In this document: in pieces, positions 24,367 to 34,349 of the stretch
Layout of the letters: every line of letters starts with the position of its first letter
Position numbering within the stretch: position 1 is the stretch's first letter
NCBI GenBank assembly: GCA_024279935.1
Contig: JAJRQZ010000029.1
Location: 1 to 48,978 of the forward strand
DNA length: 48,978 bases
From: Bacteroidota bacterium
GTDB taxonomy: Bacteria; Bacteroidota; Bacteroidia; Bacteroidales; F082
Reading direction: 5' to 3'
Position numbers and translations under genes: made by a program
Notes under the pieces: model-generated
Seen by the model: the letters and a program-made list of their open reading frames with translations, nothing else
The model's database searches: none
What the model was told of the DNA's origin: nothing

Positions 24367-24849
24367 ATGATAGCTGAATGTTCGATTGGTGATTACACTT
24401 ATCTTTTGATTGGATTGGTTTGGGTTGCCTTTTCAATTTACAAAGGAATCCAAAAGGGCAAGAAAGGCCAACGACCTGGGCATGAAAATATTAGCAAAAA
24501 ACCTTTGATGGAAGACCTCATAGGTGAGTTCTTAGGGATCAAGCAGGAAGAAACTGTTTATGCAGAAGAAAATACTGCTCAAGAACCAACAGGGGATTCG
24601 TTTACGGAAGCTCTTGATGCTAATCCCTTAGCGAATGAAAAGACATCCGGGCCATTTTCTTATGACGACGAATATGAAGAAGAGGGCAACTTTTTTGAAG
24701 AAAAGAAAGTCTATACCACAGAAGTCGAAAATAATTTGAAAAGAGCGGAATCGGTAACGAAGAAACCTGTCCGTAAAAATAGAAAACCAAGAATTGATAT
24801 CAAGAAAGCGGTAATTTATGCTGAGATACTAAAAAGACCGTCGTACTGA
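24367..24849 (+). CDS. Small membrane-anchored acidic protein, function unknown
   Basis: 160 residues from ATG 24367 (a TTG one codon earlier is possible). There is one membrane helix near the N-terminus (about 10-26, YTYLLIGLVWVAFSIYKG), a basic stretch (KGIQKGKKGQR) and a long acidic, low-complexity middle (EEETVYAEE, DDEYEEEGNFFEEKK). It ends in a conserved-looking basic tail, RKPRIDIKKAVIYAEILKRPSY. The layout of membrane anchor, disordered linker and short conserved tail suggests an adaptor. I recognise the IDIKKAVIY-x-EIL-x-RP tail as recurrent in Bacteroidales hypothetical proteins but know no role. It stands alone between the atpZ group and the TonB receptor gene. Confidence 0.7.
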   Translation: MIAECSIGDYTYLLIGLVWVAFSIYKGIQKGKKGQRPGHENISKKPLMEDLIGEFLGIKQEETVYAEENTAQEPTGDSFTEALDANPLANEKTSGPFSYDDEYEEEGNFFEEKKVYTTEVENNLKRAESVTKKPVRKNRKPRIDIKKAVIYAEILKRPSY

Positions 24850-24959
24850 TATTGTAAAATAGAAATAATATAATTTAGTGAATCTTATATTTTATGTGAG
24901 GTTTACCAGAAACAGTTAAATAACGCAGGATTTTTTATAGATTATAAAATTAACAGAGT

Positions 24960-27900
24960 ATGATAAGAAATTTACTCCTCACGTTAGGCTTAATACTTGC
25001 GACAGCGCTTATGCTGCATGCGCAGCAAGGTGCATTGAAAGGAAAAGTAGTTCACAAGGACACCAAGGAACCTATTCCTTTTGCAAACATCATCCTTGTC
25101 AACAATGGAACCCAGGTTGGAGGTACCACGTCCGACTTCGACGGAAACTATACCATTAAGCCAATCCCACCGGGAAAATACGACTTAAAAGCGACCTTTA
25201 TAGGCTACAAAACAGTAATTACGCAAGGTATAACAATAGCAGCCGATAAAACAAGGTTTCATGATATTAAGATGACTTCTACGGCAGAGACATTGGAACA
25301 GGTTGAGATCATAGACTACAAAGTTCCTTTGATATCAAAAGACGAAACAGCTTCCGGGGCTTCGATAACTTCGGAAGAAATTGCCAAAATGCCCAACAGG
25401 AACGCAAATGCCGTCGCCACCACGGTTGGTGGGGTTTTCTCACAGGATGGTGAAAGAGGCAGCGTTCGCGGTGCGCGTTCCGACGCAACAGCCATGTTTA
25501 TAGACGGCATCAGGGTTATAGGTAATGCAAGCGTGCCACAATCGGCCATTGAGCAGGTTGACGTTATTTTAGGAGGTGTGCCTGCCCAGTACGGCGATGC
25601 AACATCCGGTATTATTAACGTAACAACAAAAGGGCCCTCCAGGAATTTTGGCGCAGGATTGGAACTCGAGACTTCCGAATTCCTCGATAATTTCGGTGCT
25701 TCAAGGGTCGGGTTCAATTTAATGGGGCCCTTGATCAAGGGAAGCAATAAAAACAACACTTCGGTCCTTGGCTTCTTCATTGCAGGCGACCTTAACTATA
25801 GAGCCGATGGAAGACCTTCTGCAATAGGACATTACAAGGCTAAGGACGATGTTCTCCGAAACCTTGAGCAAAACCCCTTGCGGCCGGTAGGTGCAGGGCA
25901 AAGCGGAACTTATGTCAATGGCGAGTTCCTGCGCATGGATGACTTGCAGCAGATCAACACCTCAATGAACACCTCCAACTATAGCGTAAACGTACTCGGT
26001 AACATCAGTGTCAGGACTACCGAAACCATCAACCTGACTTTGGGAGGTAGTTATTATACAAGAAGCAGCAACGATTTCAACTATAGGGGCAGCCTGCTCA
26101 ACTACGACAAAAACCGCCGTTTAAACAGGACAACCTATCGCGGTTACGTTAAATTTACCCAAAGGTTCCCTACCGGCCCAGAATATACCGGACTGGTTAA
26201 AAACGTTTATTATTCCATTCAGGCAGACTACACCAAGGACAAAGGCGAATATGGCGACCCTACACATTGGGGCGATTTGTTCAAATATGGTTACCTGGGA
26301 AAATTCTCTACCTATAAAACCCCTACTTACGAACTGGGGACCGAAACCGTAAACGGCCAGACTTATGAGGACGTTTATTTACTGAACTCATGGGATTTCG
26401 ACACCCTGGTAACATGGGACGCAAGGGATATCAACCCTTTGGTAGCCGAAATAACCAATAGTTATTATGGTTTATTTGACGACCCGCAAGGAAACTATAT
26501 GAACAACGACCAGATACTTCTTGGTGGCGGCTTGCTCAACGGCGGCGTACCTCGCTCTGTATATGGACTATACCAATCGCCCGGAACCAACCAGACAGGT
26601 TATGGCAAATGGGACAACGACCAGTATAACTTAAGAGCAGATGCATCTTTGGACATAGGGAACAATGCCATTAGGATAGGTTTCCAGTATGAGCAAAGAG
26701 TGAACAGGGCAATAAACTATTCGCCAACCGGATTATGGACACAAATGAGAGGACTAACAAACTTCCATATCCGCGAGCTCGACAAAGACAACCCCTTCTT
26801 TACCGGTATTGACACTATTGCTTATAACAGGAAATATGACGGGGCATCGCAATTTACATTCGACAAAAATCTGAGAAAAGCGATGGGCCTGGCCGAGGAC
26901 GGACTGGATTTCATCCTTATCGACTCTTATGATTATAATGATGGCTCCATACTTTATTATGATGCCGAAGGAGTTATGCACACAGGCAATATAGGGCAAG
27001 ACGCATTCGATATCAGCATGTTTTCGTCCGATGAGCTTTGGAATAGCGGAAATTCTTATTTGAATTATTACGGATTTGACTATAAAGGGAATGTTACGAC
27101 TAGCCAACCAGCTTACGACGACTTTTTTGACAAAAAAGATGCTAATGGTGATTTAACCCGGGACATAGGTGCTTTCCGCCCAATTTATATGGCCGGTTAT
27201 ATTCAGGACAAATTTGCGTTTAAAGATCTTATCTTCAACGTAGGTGTCCGTGTTGACCGTTTTGATGCAAACCAAAAAGTCTTAAAGGATCCTTATTTGC
27301 TTTTCCCGGCCCAAACGGTCAGCGAAGTTAATTCATTCCAGGGAGGCGGCACGATCAATCATCCCGGAAACATGGGAAGCGACTATATTGTTTATGTCGA
27401 TAGAGTCGATAACCCATCAACGATAGTTGGTTATAGAAACGGGAATATATGGTATAATGCCGAAGGTGTTGAAATCCAAGACCCGACGGTTCTTGATGTC
27501 GGAAGCGGGATATCGCCAATGTTAAAAAATCCGGATCAGCAGAATGTTGATATAACCTCCTTCAAGGATTACGATCCCCAGATTAACATCATGCCGAGGA
27601 TATCGTTCTCCTTCCCTATTTCGGAAGATGCTTTATTCTTTGCGCATTACGATGTCCTGACCCAGCGCCCTACATCTAATATATTCTCAAGTCCTGCCAC
27701 ATATTATTTCTTTAATACAATAGGAGGGTCTGTAAACAATCCTTCGCTCAAGCCGACAAAGACAATTGATTACGAATTAGGCTTCAAGCAAAAACTTACT
27801 AACTCATCGTCGATTACCTTTACGACATTTTACCGTGAAATGCGCGACATGATCCAGTTGTACAGATTTACTGGTGCCTATCCTAAGGATTATACATCTT

Positions 27901-28661
27901 ATAACAACCTGGACTTCGGAACCGTTAAGGGACTCACCTTGGAATATGACTTAAGGCGTACGAACAATGTCCGTATGAGGGCTTCTTACACATTGCAGTT
28001 TGCCGATGCAACAGGCTCGTCAACAACAACTGCCGCATCGCTAATTGCCGCCGGGCTTCCAAACCTAAGGTCAACTTTCCCCTTACCATGGGACAGGAGA
28101 CATCAGTTCAATATATTGCTTGATTATAGGTTTGCAAATGGCAAAAACTACAACGGGCCTAGTATCAAGCGCGAAAAGAGCGGCAAGGCCCCGGTCGATA
28201 TCCTAAGCGACTTTGGGTTTAGCCTGACAGTAACAGGCGGTTCCGGGATTCCTTATACCGCCTCCACTAACGTAAGATCCCCATTATCGGGAGGCAACAA
28301 CCTTCTGAAAGGAACTTACGGTGGCTCAAGGCTCCCCTGGCAATTCCGCATGGACCTAAGGATTGACAAAGACTTTTATTTCAGGTCGAAAGCAAAAGCC
28401 GGCGACAATCAAAAACGTACTTATATGAATGTTTACTTCCAGGTCCTAAACATTCTTAACACTAAAAACGTTATTAATGTTTATCCGTTCACAGGTAACC
28501 CTGACGATGACGGATATCTATCGGCTCCTGAATGGCAACGTGAAATAAATTCACAAATCGATCCGCAATCATTTTATGATTTATACAGCGTTTTTGTTGA
28601 TAGTCCTTTTAACTATAGTGCACCACGCCAAATAAGGGTAGGTTTAATCCTCAACTTTTAA
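24960..28661 (+). CDS. TonB-dependent outer-membrane receptor with N-terminal carboxypeptidase-regulatory-like domain
   Basis: A 1,233-residue SusC/RagA-like receptor. Signal peptide (about 1-22, ending MLHAQ); CarboxypepD_reg-like beta domain (about 23-110, GALKGKVVHKDTKEPIPFANI ... GGTTSDFDGNYTIKPI); plug domain (about 130-250, SITSEEIAKMPNRNANAVATTVGG ... FIDGIRV ... VDVILGGVPAQYGDATSGIINVTTK); then a beta-barrel ending in an aromatic terminal strand (APRQIRVGLILNF). No TonB box is obvious. No SusD partner follows. Instead the next genes encode a large secreted protein and a PorV-family barrel, so this is not a classic glycan-utilisation locus. No promoter box is visible in the 110 bases upstream. 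Confidence 0.93.
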   Translation: MIRNLLLTLGLILATALMLHAQQGALKGKVVHKDTKEPIPFANIILVNNGTQVGGTTSDFDGNYTIKPIPPGKYDLKATFIGYKTVITQGITIAADKTRFHDIKMTSTAETLEQVEIIDYKVPLISKDETASGASITSEEIAKMPNRNANAVATTVGGVFSQDGERGSVRGARSDATAMFIDGIRVIGNASVPQSAIEQVDVILGGVPAQYGDATSGIINVTTKGPSRNFGAGLELETSEFLDNFGASRVGFNLMGPLIKGSNKNNTSVLGFFIAGDLNYRADGRPSAIGHYKAKDDVLRNLEQNPLRPVGAGQSGTYVNGEFLRMDDLQQINTSMNTSNYSVNVLGNISVRTTETINLTLGGSYYTRSSNDFNYRGSLLNYDKNRRLNRTTYRGYVKFTQRFPTGPEYTGLVKNVYYSIQADYTKDKGEYGDPTHWGDLFKYGYLGKFSTYKTPTYELGTETVNGQTYEDVYLLNSWDFDTLVTWDARDINPLVAEITNSYYGLFDDPQGNYMNNDQILLGGGLLNGGVPRSVYGLYQSPGTNQTGYGKWDNDQYNLRADASLDIGNNAIRIGFQYEQRVNRAINYSPTGLWTQMRGLTNFHIRELDKDNPFFTGIDTIAYNRKYDGASQFTFDKNLRKAMGLAEDGLDFILIDSYDYNDGSILYYDAEGVMHTGNIGQDAFDISMFSSDELWNSGNSYLNYYGFDYKGNVTTSQPAYDDFFDKKDANGDLTRDIGAFRPIYMAGYIQDKFAFKDLIFNVGVRVDRFDANQKVLKDPYLLFPAQTVSEVNSFQGGGTINHPGNMGSDYIVYVDRVDNPSTIVGYRNGNIWYNAEGVEIQDPTVLDVGSGISPMLKNPDQQNVDITSFKDYDPQINIMPRISFSFPISEDALFFAHYDVLTQRPTSNIFSSPATYYFFNTIGGSVNNPSLKPTKTIDYELGFKQKLTNSSSITFTTFYREMRDMIQLYRFTGAYPKDYTSYNNLDFGTVKGLTLEYDLRRTNNVRMRASYTLQFADATGSSTTTAASLIAAGLPNLRSTFPLPWDRRHQFNILLDYRFANGKNYNGPSIKREKSGKAPVDILSDFGFSLTVTGGSGIPYTASTNVRSPLSGGNNLLKGTYGGSRLPWQFRMDLRIDKDFYFRSKAKAGDNQKRTYMNVYFQVLNILNTKNVINVYPFTGNPDDDGYLSAPEWQREINSQIDPQSFYDLYSVFVDSPFNYSAPRQIRVGLILNF

Positions 28662-28683
28662 CGGACAACTTAGCTAATTGAAA

Positions 28684-31600
28684 ATGAAGAAAGTAGAAAA
28701 TAATAATATTATGAGAAATATTTTTCGCGGCTTAATGATTGGCATTGTTGCTTTATTATTAATAAATCAATCCTTTGCCGAAGAATATAAATTCGAGAAA
28801 AGCCAAAGTGCAAACCTAAAACAAACTACGGCGGGCTGTGCCCCTGCGGCAGGTTTCGAATGGCTTGACATAAACAATGTCAAAGCACGTATAAATACCG
28901 GTGGCGACATGTGGTGGGACTTGCCGGGTGGCATCGGATCACAATACTTCATCCCAAAGGAAGGGTCTGCAACTTCAATGTTCTCAGGTTCTCTATGGAT
29001 AGGAGGGCTCGATATAAACAACCAGTTAAAGCTGGCCGCCCTCAGATACCGCCAAATTGGTGTTGACTATTGGACAGGGCCCCTGACCATTGATGGTACT
29101 GCTGCAATAGACGAACAGGTTTGTGCCGAATACGACAAGCATTTCCGCATGACGCGCGAAATGGTTGATGAGTTTATCGCGCAATTCGACCCGGAGACAG
29201 GCGCCTATGCTCCCTATGACGGATATGTGGTGCCTCAGGAAATCAAAAACTGGCCTGCGCATGGCGACGTCAGTAAGGGACAAAGCTATTACCTTGCCCC
29301 TTTTTATGATAAAGGTGGCGATGGCGATTATAACTGGGAAGAGGGCGATTACCCTTATTATGACATCTCAAACGAGCTCTGTCATACAAAAATCCCGACT
29401 AAGGAAGAGGAACTTGAAGGCTCCTTGATCCCGGGATCGAGTATTCTTGCCGACCAGGTTATCAAAGGCGACCAAACTTTATGGTGGGTCTTCAACGATA
29501 AAGGCAACATACATACAGAAACACAAGGTGCTGCCATCGGAATGGAAATAAGGGCACAGGCTTTTGCCTTTGCGACCAATGATGTCATCAACAATATGAC
29601 CTTCTATTCTTATGAAATAATCAACCGTTCTACTTTTGAGCTCACTAACACTTATATGTCACCATGGGTTGATACCGACCTTGGCTATGCCTTCGACGAC
29701 TTTGTAGGTTGCGATGTTGGCAGGGGATTGGGTTATTGCTATAACGGCGCCGCCGTTGACGGGAATAACGAGCCTGAATCCTATGGTAATCAACCACCAG
29801 CAATTGGAGTTGACTTTTTCCAAGGGCCTTATATGGATCCTGACGGTTACGACAACCCGTCATTTAACGGCGACAGTACTGCCGGGCCCTCTTTTGGCGG
29901 AAGCTGCGATATAGTTTCGAAAAACGGCACTAACCTGACCATGAATTATTACGATGCCTCCGGGGCATTGGTCTCCGGCACCTTCAAGATTGAGGCAGCA
30001 GCAATAAACGGTGTAAACTTCGGAAACAATATCGTTGACGACGAACGTTTCGGTATGCGCCGTTTTGTATATCACAATAACGACAACAGCAACCAAGGAG
30101 ACCCTGGCGTGGCTCCGGAATATTATAATTACCTAAGGGGTATTTGGAAAAACGGCCAGAAAATGAGATACGGTGGCGATGCCTATGCGTTGGGCGTTGT
30201 AGGCCCTGATTGCGAGTTTATGTTCCCTGGCGATTCAGACCCTTGCAACTGGGGTACCGATGGAATCCCACCGAATGGCGGTTTTACTCAAAACGGGTTT
30301 TACTGGACTGAGGAAACCGGAAATAACGGTTCGCCCAACGCCCCTAGCGACAGGCGTTTTATGCAGTCGGCAGGGCCTTTTACACTAAAATCGGGAGCCG
30401 TAAACTATATAACCGTGGGTATTCCATGGGCCCGAGCAACTTCGGGCGGCCCTTTCGCATCGGTTGAGCTTTTAAGGGTTGTGGACGATAAATGCCAGGC
30501 CTTGTTCGATAACTGCTTTAAAGTGATCGACGGCCCTGACGCCCCGGATCTTGCTATCCGCGAACTCGACCAGGAATTGATAGTTTATATCTCAAACTCC
30601 CCCAATTCAAATAACTTCAACGAATCGTATTCAGAAATAGACCCTAACATTATACAACCCTTGCCGGGCGGCAATGGTGAGCCAAGCGACTCCCTTTACA
30701 GATTTGAAGGCTATCAGATATTCCAGCTGAAAAGCCCTCAGGTTAGCGTAGAAAGTCTTTACGATGCCGACAAAGCCCGTTTAGTTGCGCAATTCGACGT
30801 TAAAAACGGGGTTACAAGAATCGTCAATTATAACTATAATGAAGCACTTGGGGCCAACGTCCCGCAGGAAATGGTGCAAGGTGGCGACAATGGCATCTCA
30901 CATTCCTTTATACTGACACAGGATGCTTTTGCAGAAAACAATGTTCAACTGGTTAACCACAAACAATATTATTATATGGCAATTGCCTATAGTTATAATA
31001 TGTACGCTCCATATAAACCAGATCTGCCACCTTATGGGCATCTGGGCCAAACATTACCTTATTTGGCAGGCAGGAAAAACATCAAGACTTATGTAGGCGT
31101 ACCACATAAAATAGTAAACGGGACAAAAGTCAACGGCGAGTATGGGGACACACCTGAGATAACCCGTATTGCAGGCAATGGTAACGGCGGAAACATTCTT
31201 GAGCTGACGGATGCCACCATCGAAGAGATTTTGTCGAAATCCCCCGCAGGACCCGATAATATTTTTGGCGATCCTGATTATCCAATCGCATACAATCCTG
31301 TTTATAAGAAAAATTTCGGCCCTGTCAACGTAAGGGTTATCGACCCTCTGAACGTTGTCAGCAGCGACTATCAATTATGGTTGGACACTTTAAAGACCAT
31401 ACGTCTGGAAAAAGTTATCGGGGATGCCATTTTAAGGGGCGACACAGCAAGTAAGCTAGTCTCAAAATGGTTTTTAAAAGATATGAATACTGGGGACGTT
31501 TACCCTGGCGACACAAGTATTCTTTTCCAAAACGAACAGTTGTTTACCGACCTCGGCATCTCCGTGGAACTGTCGCAGCCTTATTATCCAGGGCCGTACA

Positions 31601-33141
31601 ATGTAGGCGACAACCAGAGTCAAAAAGCAATGTATTACATACTTTCCGACAACAATGGCTATCTAAGCTCTTCTGTTGAAGTTGAAGACAGTTCCAACAT
31701 TTGGTTGTCCGGCGTTCCTGACATGGACGTCCCCGGATCGCCGATAAACTGGATACGTTCAGGAACTTATAAAGCCGGTGATGCGGGTACTGCTGCCGAC
31801 GACGACTGGAATATGACAAGGGACCCCAACAAACCATGGGACCCACAGGAAAACTATGAGAAGATTGTAGGCGGAACATGGGCGCCTTATTCGATGACCG
31901 CTTTTGGAAATAACACCCCCGGGGAAAACAGTGCTGTTGAGAGCGAAGTTGGCCCCGCGTTTAGCGGACTGGCCAAAAACGGCTCTTCATTAAGGAAAAT
32001 TTCAAGTGTTGACATTGTTTTCACGCCTGACAAAACCAAGTGGTCGCGCGTTCCTGTTCTTGAAATGAGCTATTATCAGGAACTCACTGAAGGAAATGTG
32101 CCGAAATTTGCACTTCGCGCCCATGCCTCCGTTGACAAAGACGGAAATTATGCCACAATAGGTGATGGCCCCAGTGAAAACCCCAACGATGCCAACTATA
32201 TCAGTGATCATGGCATGGGCTGGTTCCCGGGATACGCTATCAACATTGAAACCGGCGAAAGACTAAACATTATGTTTGGCGAAGATTCATGGCTTGTTGA
32301 CCAAAATGGTCGCGATATGCTCTTCAACCCAACATCGGAAATAATTAAAGGCACCAATGGCGAGATAACCTTTGGGGGCAAACACTATGTTTATGTCATG
32401 CGCCACGACACGGTCAAGACAACCTTGGGGCCATTCAACTTCGTAATTCAATCCTCTGCCTACGATGCGGGCAGGAATGCCGTTGAGACCCTTGATACTT
32501 TATTTACATCAACGCTGTTCGGCATAAAACACCTCTTCTTCACAAATATAATGTACACTGGGATACCCCTGGCAAACCCGAATGCGGAATGGTTGTCGAA
32601 CGAGCTGAAGATTAAAATAAGAATCAGCAAACCATACGAGAGGTTCTATGCAAGAATCCCTTTGGACACAATATATCCGGGCATGGACATAAACGGCGGT
32701 TACCCTATGTACGAGTTCAGCACGGCAGGTCTTGCAACGGGCTATGACGAACCTACGGTCACCGAATCCCATCTCGACATTATCAACATAGTGCCAAATC
32801 CATATTATGCATTCTCGGCCTATGAGAATAACGCACTGGATACAAGGGTGAAAATCACTAATATCCCAAAGCAATGTACCATTACCATATTTGATGTTGC
32901 CGGAACAAAAATAAAGCAGTTTAAAGTTGACGTGGGAGGCGTTGCCCCTGTAAAATTCGGGCAGGATATCAACAAACAGGATTATATGCAGGAAACAACC
33001 AGTATCGAATGGGATATGAAAAACTTTGCCGGGGTTCCCATCTCGGGAGGTGTTTATTATATACATGTAAAATCACCAGTTGGTGAAAGAGTTATTAAAT
33101 GGTTCAGCATTCAACGAACTCCTGACCTTAACACATTCTAA
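28684..33141 (+). CDS. Very large secreted protein (1,485 residues) with a T9SS-type C-terminal domain, function unknown
   Basis: From ATG 28684 (28711 is an alternative) it has a signal peptide (MRNIFRGLMIGIVALLLINQSFA), then a long beta-rich, acidic region with many G/N/D turns (DKGGDGDYNWEEGDYPYYD, PGDSDPCNWGTDG). The C-terminal ~110 residues (NIVPNPYYAFSAYENNALDTRVKITNIPKQ ... GGVYYIHVKSPVGERVIKWFSIQ) form a FlgD/sorting-domain-like fold: PNP opening, IxxFDxxG middle and GVYY-x-x-V near the end. The chain continues RTPDLNTF past the usual K/R end, so this is a sorting-domain variant. It lies 22 bases after the TonB receptor and 10 before the PorV-family gene. The family occurs repeatedly with both, suggesting a surface complex; the role is unknown. 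Confidence 0.75.
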   Translation: MKKVENNNIMRNIFRGLMIGIVALLLINQSFAEEYKFEKSQSANLKQTTAGCAPAAGFEWLDINNVKARINTGGDMWWDLPGGIGSQYFIPKEGSATSMFSGSLWIGGLDINNQLKLAALRYRQIGVDYWTGPLTIDGTAAIDEQVCAEYDKHFRMTREMVDEFIAQFDPETGAYAPYDGYVVPQEIKNWPAHGDVSKGQSYYLAPFYDKGGDGDYNWEEGDYPYYDISNELCHTKIPTKEEELEGSLIPGSSILADQVIKGDQTLWWVFNDKGNIHTETQGAAIGMEIRAQAFAFATNDVINNMTFYSYEIINRSTFELTNTYMSPWVDTDLGYAFDDFVGCDVGRGLGYCYNGAAVDGNNEPESYGNQPPAIGVDFFQGPYMDPDGYDNPSFNGDSTAGPSFGGSCDIVSKNGTNLTMNYYDASGALVSGTFKIEAAAINGVNFGNNIVDDERFGMRRFVYHNNDNSNQGDPGVAPEYYNYLRGIWKNGQKMRYGGDAYALGVVGPDCEFMFPGDSDPCNWGTDGIPPNGGFTQNGFYWTEETGNNGSPNAPSDRRFMQSAGPFTLKSGAVNYITVGIPWARATSGGPFASVELLRVVDDKCQALFDNCFKVIDGPDAPDLAIRELDQELIVYISNSPNSNNFNESYSEIDPNIIQPLPGGNGEPSDSLYRFEGYQIFQLKSPQVSVESLYDADKARLVAQFDVKNGVTRIVNYNYNEALGANVPQEMVQGGDNGISHSFILTQDAFAENNVQLVNHKQYYYMAIAYSYNMYAPYKPDLPPYGHLGQTLPYLAGRKNIKTYVGVPHKIVNGTKVNGEYGDTPEITRIAGNGNGGNILELTDATIEEILSKSPAGPDNIFGDPDYPIAYNPVYKKNFGPVNVRVIDPLNVVSSDYQLWLDTLKTIRLEKVIGDAILRGDTASKLVSKWFLKDMNTGDVYPGDTSILFQNEQLFTDLGISVELSQPYYPGPYNVGDNQSQKAMYYILSDNNGYLSSSVEVEDSSNIWLSGVPDMDVPGSPINWIRSGTYKAGDAGTAADDDWNMTRDPNKPWDPQENYEKIVGGTWAPYSMTAFGNNTPGENSAVESEVGPAFSGLAKNGSSLRKISSVDIVFTPDKTKWSRVPVLEMSYYQELTEGNVPKFALRAHASVDKDGNYATIGDGPSENPNDANYISDHGMGWFPGYAINIETGERLNIMFGEDSWLVDQNGRDMLFNPTSEIIKGTNGEITFGGKHYVYVMRHDTVKTTLGPFNFVIQSSAYDAGRNAVETLDTLFTSTLFGIKHLFFTNIMYTGIPLANPNAEWLSNELKIKIRISKPYERFYARIPLDTIYPGMDINGGYPMYEFSTAGLATGYDEPTVTESHLDIINIVPNPYYAFSAYENNALDTRVKITNIPKQCTITIFDVAGTKIKQFKVDVGGVAPVKFGQDINKQDYMQETTSIEWDMKNFAGVPISGGVYYIHVKSPVGERVIKWFSIQRTPDLNTF

Positions 33142-33151
33142 TCAAAATTTA

Positions 33152-34237
33152 ATGGACAAGAAAAAAATAAATGGTATGAATACTTTTTATAAATATCTGA
33201 TTGCATTTTTAATTATCGCGACAATAAGTCCTGCTTATGCCGGTAACAAAGACCGTTCGGGTCAGGCCGGTGCTTCTGAGCTGCTAATTAACCCTTGGGC
33301 CAGAAGTAGCGGATGGGGAAATGCCAATATGGCGAACGTAAAGGGTCTTGAAGCTATGTGGGGCAATGTTGCAGGAACTGCGTTTACAAAAAAAACACAG
33401 TTGATATTTTCTCATACACAATGGCTTAAAGGAACCGGGACTAATATTTTCGCCTTTGGCTTAACACAAAAGGTCGGGGAATCAGGTGCCTTTGGCTTGC
33501 AGGTTATGTCGATGAATTTCGGTGAGATACAAATCACAAACGGTAGCAGCCCCGACGGGGGACTGGGCACATATAAACCTAGTCTGATGAATTTCGCGCT
33601 TTCCTATGCAAAAGCATTCTCCAACTCTATCTATGGTGGTTTAGTAGTTAAATTCATTTCCGAGTCTATATCCGACGTCAACGCCTTTGGCATGGCCATA
33701 GATGCCGGAATACAGTATGTTACAGGCGAGAACAACCAAATGGCATTTGGAGTCGCATTGAAAAATGTCGGCCCGCAAATGAAGTTTTCAGGAGACGGCC
33801 TCTCTTTTAAGGAAATTATTACTATGAAAGGTGTCGATCAAGGCTATACGTTCAACCAAAGATCGCAAGCTTATGAAATTCCGACCATGCTGACAATAGG
33901 TGCAGCTTACGACTTCCTTTTCGGGAATGATTATAGAATGACACTTGCAGGTACTTTTATATCGAACTCTTTCTCGAAAGACCAATTTGCAATGGGAATT
34001 GAAGCAAGCCTTAAAAACTGGGTCATGCTACGTGCGGGCTATACCTACGAACAAGGATTGTGGGACAATATAGAAACAACGGAGAAAACTAACCTCAGCA
34101 GTGGCTTAAGTTTGGGAGCCAGTATCAATGTACCATTAAACAAAGAAAAAGGGACTAGCTTCGGGATAGACTACTCATATAGGGAAACTGTTAGCTTCAA
34201 CGGCAATCACAGTATTGGAATTGTCTTAAATTTCTAA
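33152..34237 (+). CDS. PorV/PorQ family outer-membrane beta-barrel protein
   Basis: 361 residues from MDKKKINGM (33152). Homology supports this start over an earlier in-frame ATG that overlaps the previous gene. After a signal peptide (KYLIAFLIIATISPAYA), the PorV/PorQ opening is visible (GQAGASELLINPWARSSGWGNANMA, then GLEAMWGNVAG). It is followed by alternating short strands and a terminal strand GNHSIGIVLNF typical of barrels. PorV binds the sorting domain of T9SS cargo and hands it to the attachment complex; paralogues are often encoded beside specific cargo. Being directly downstream of a protein with a sorting-like end fits a dedicated PorV-type partner, by inference. It ends the TonB-receptor operon. 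Confidence 0.85.
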   Translation: MDKKKINGMNTFYKYLIAFLIIATISPAYAGNKDRSGQAGASELLINPWARSSGWGNANMANVKGLEAMWGNVAGTAFTKKTQLIFSHTQWLKGTGTNIFAFGLTQKVGESGAFGLQVMSMNFGEIQITNGSSPDGGLGTYKPSLMNFALSYAKAFSNSIYGGLVVKFISESISDVNAFGMAIDAGIQYVTGENNQMAFGVALKNVGPQMKFSGDGLSFKEIITMKGVDQGYTFNQRSQAYEIPTMLTIGAAYDFLFGNDYRMTLAGTFISNSFSKDQFAMGIEASLKNWVMLRAGYTYEQGLWDNIETTEKTNLSSGLSLGASINVPLNKEKGTSFGIDYSYRETVSFNGNHSIGIVLNF

Positions 34238-34249
34238 AAAAAATCTTAA

Positions 34250-34276
34250 GGCAAAGATAATCTTTTTATCTTTGCC
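34250..34276. promoter_or_regulatory. Perfect inverted repeat carrying TATCTTTG on both strands; greA promoter
   Basis: 11-base arms GGCAAAGATAA / TTATCTTTGCC around TCTTT. The + strand TATCTTTG (34267-34274) is a perfect -7 box about 76 bases before greA, and the mirrored - strand box is at 34252-34259. The same hairpin lies 13 bases after the PorV-family stop and could also mark that transcript's end, although no T-run follows. Confidence 0.55.
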
Positions 34277-34282
34277 GCTTCA

Positions 34283-34318
34283 TTAAGAGACTCTTAAGTA
34301 TTTTTAAGGGTCTCTTAA
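34283..34318 (+). ncRNA. greA 5' leader hairpin
   Basis: Arms 34283-34295 and 34306-34318 pair over 13 bases with one G-U, with a 10-base loop (AAGTATTTTT). The left arm overlaps a perfect 7-1-7 palindrome (TTAAGAG-A-CTCTTAA, 34283-34297), so two folds compete. It lies wholly inside the predicted greA leader, which makes a regulatory role possible. No T-run follows the stem. Confidence 0.4.
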
Positions 34319-34349
34319 GTTATTATAAGCACTTAAATAAGTTAATAAA

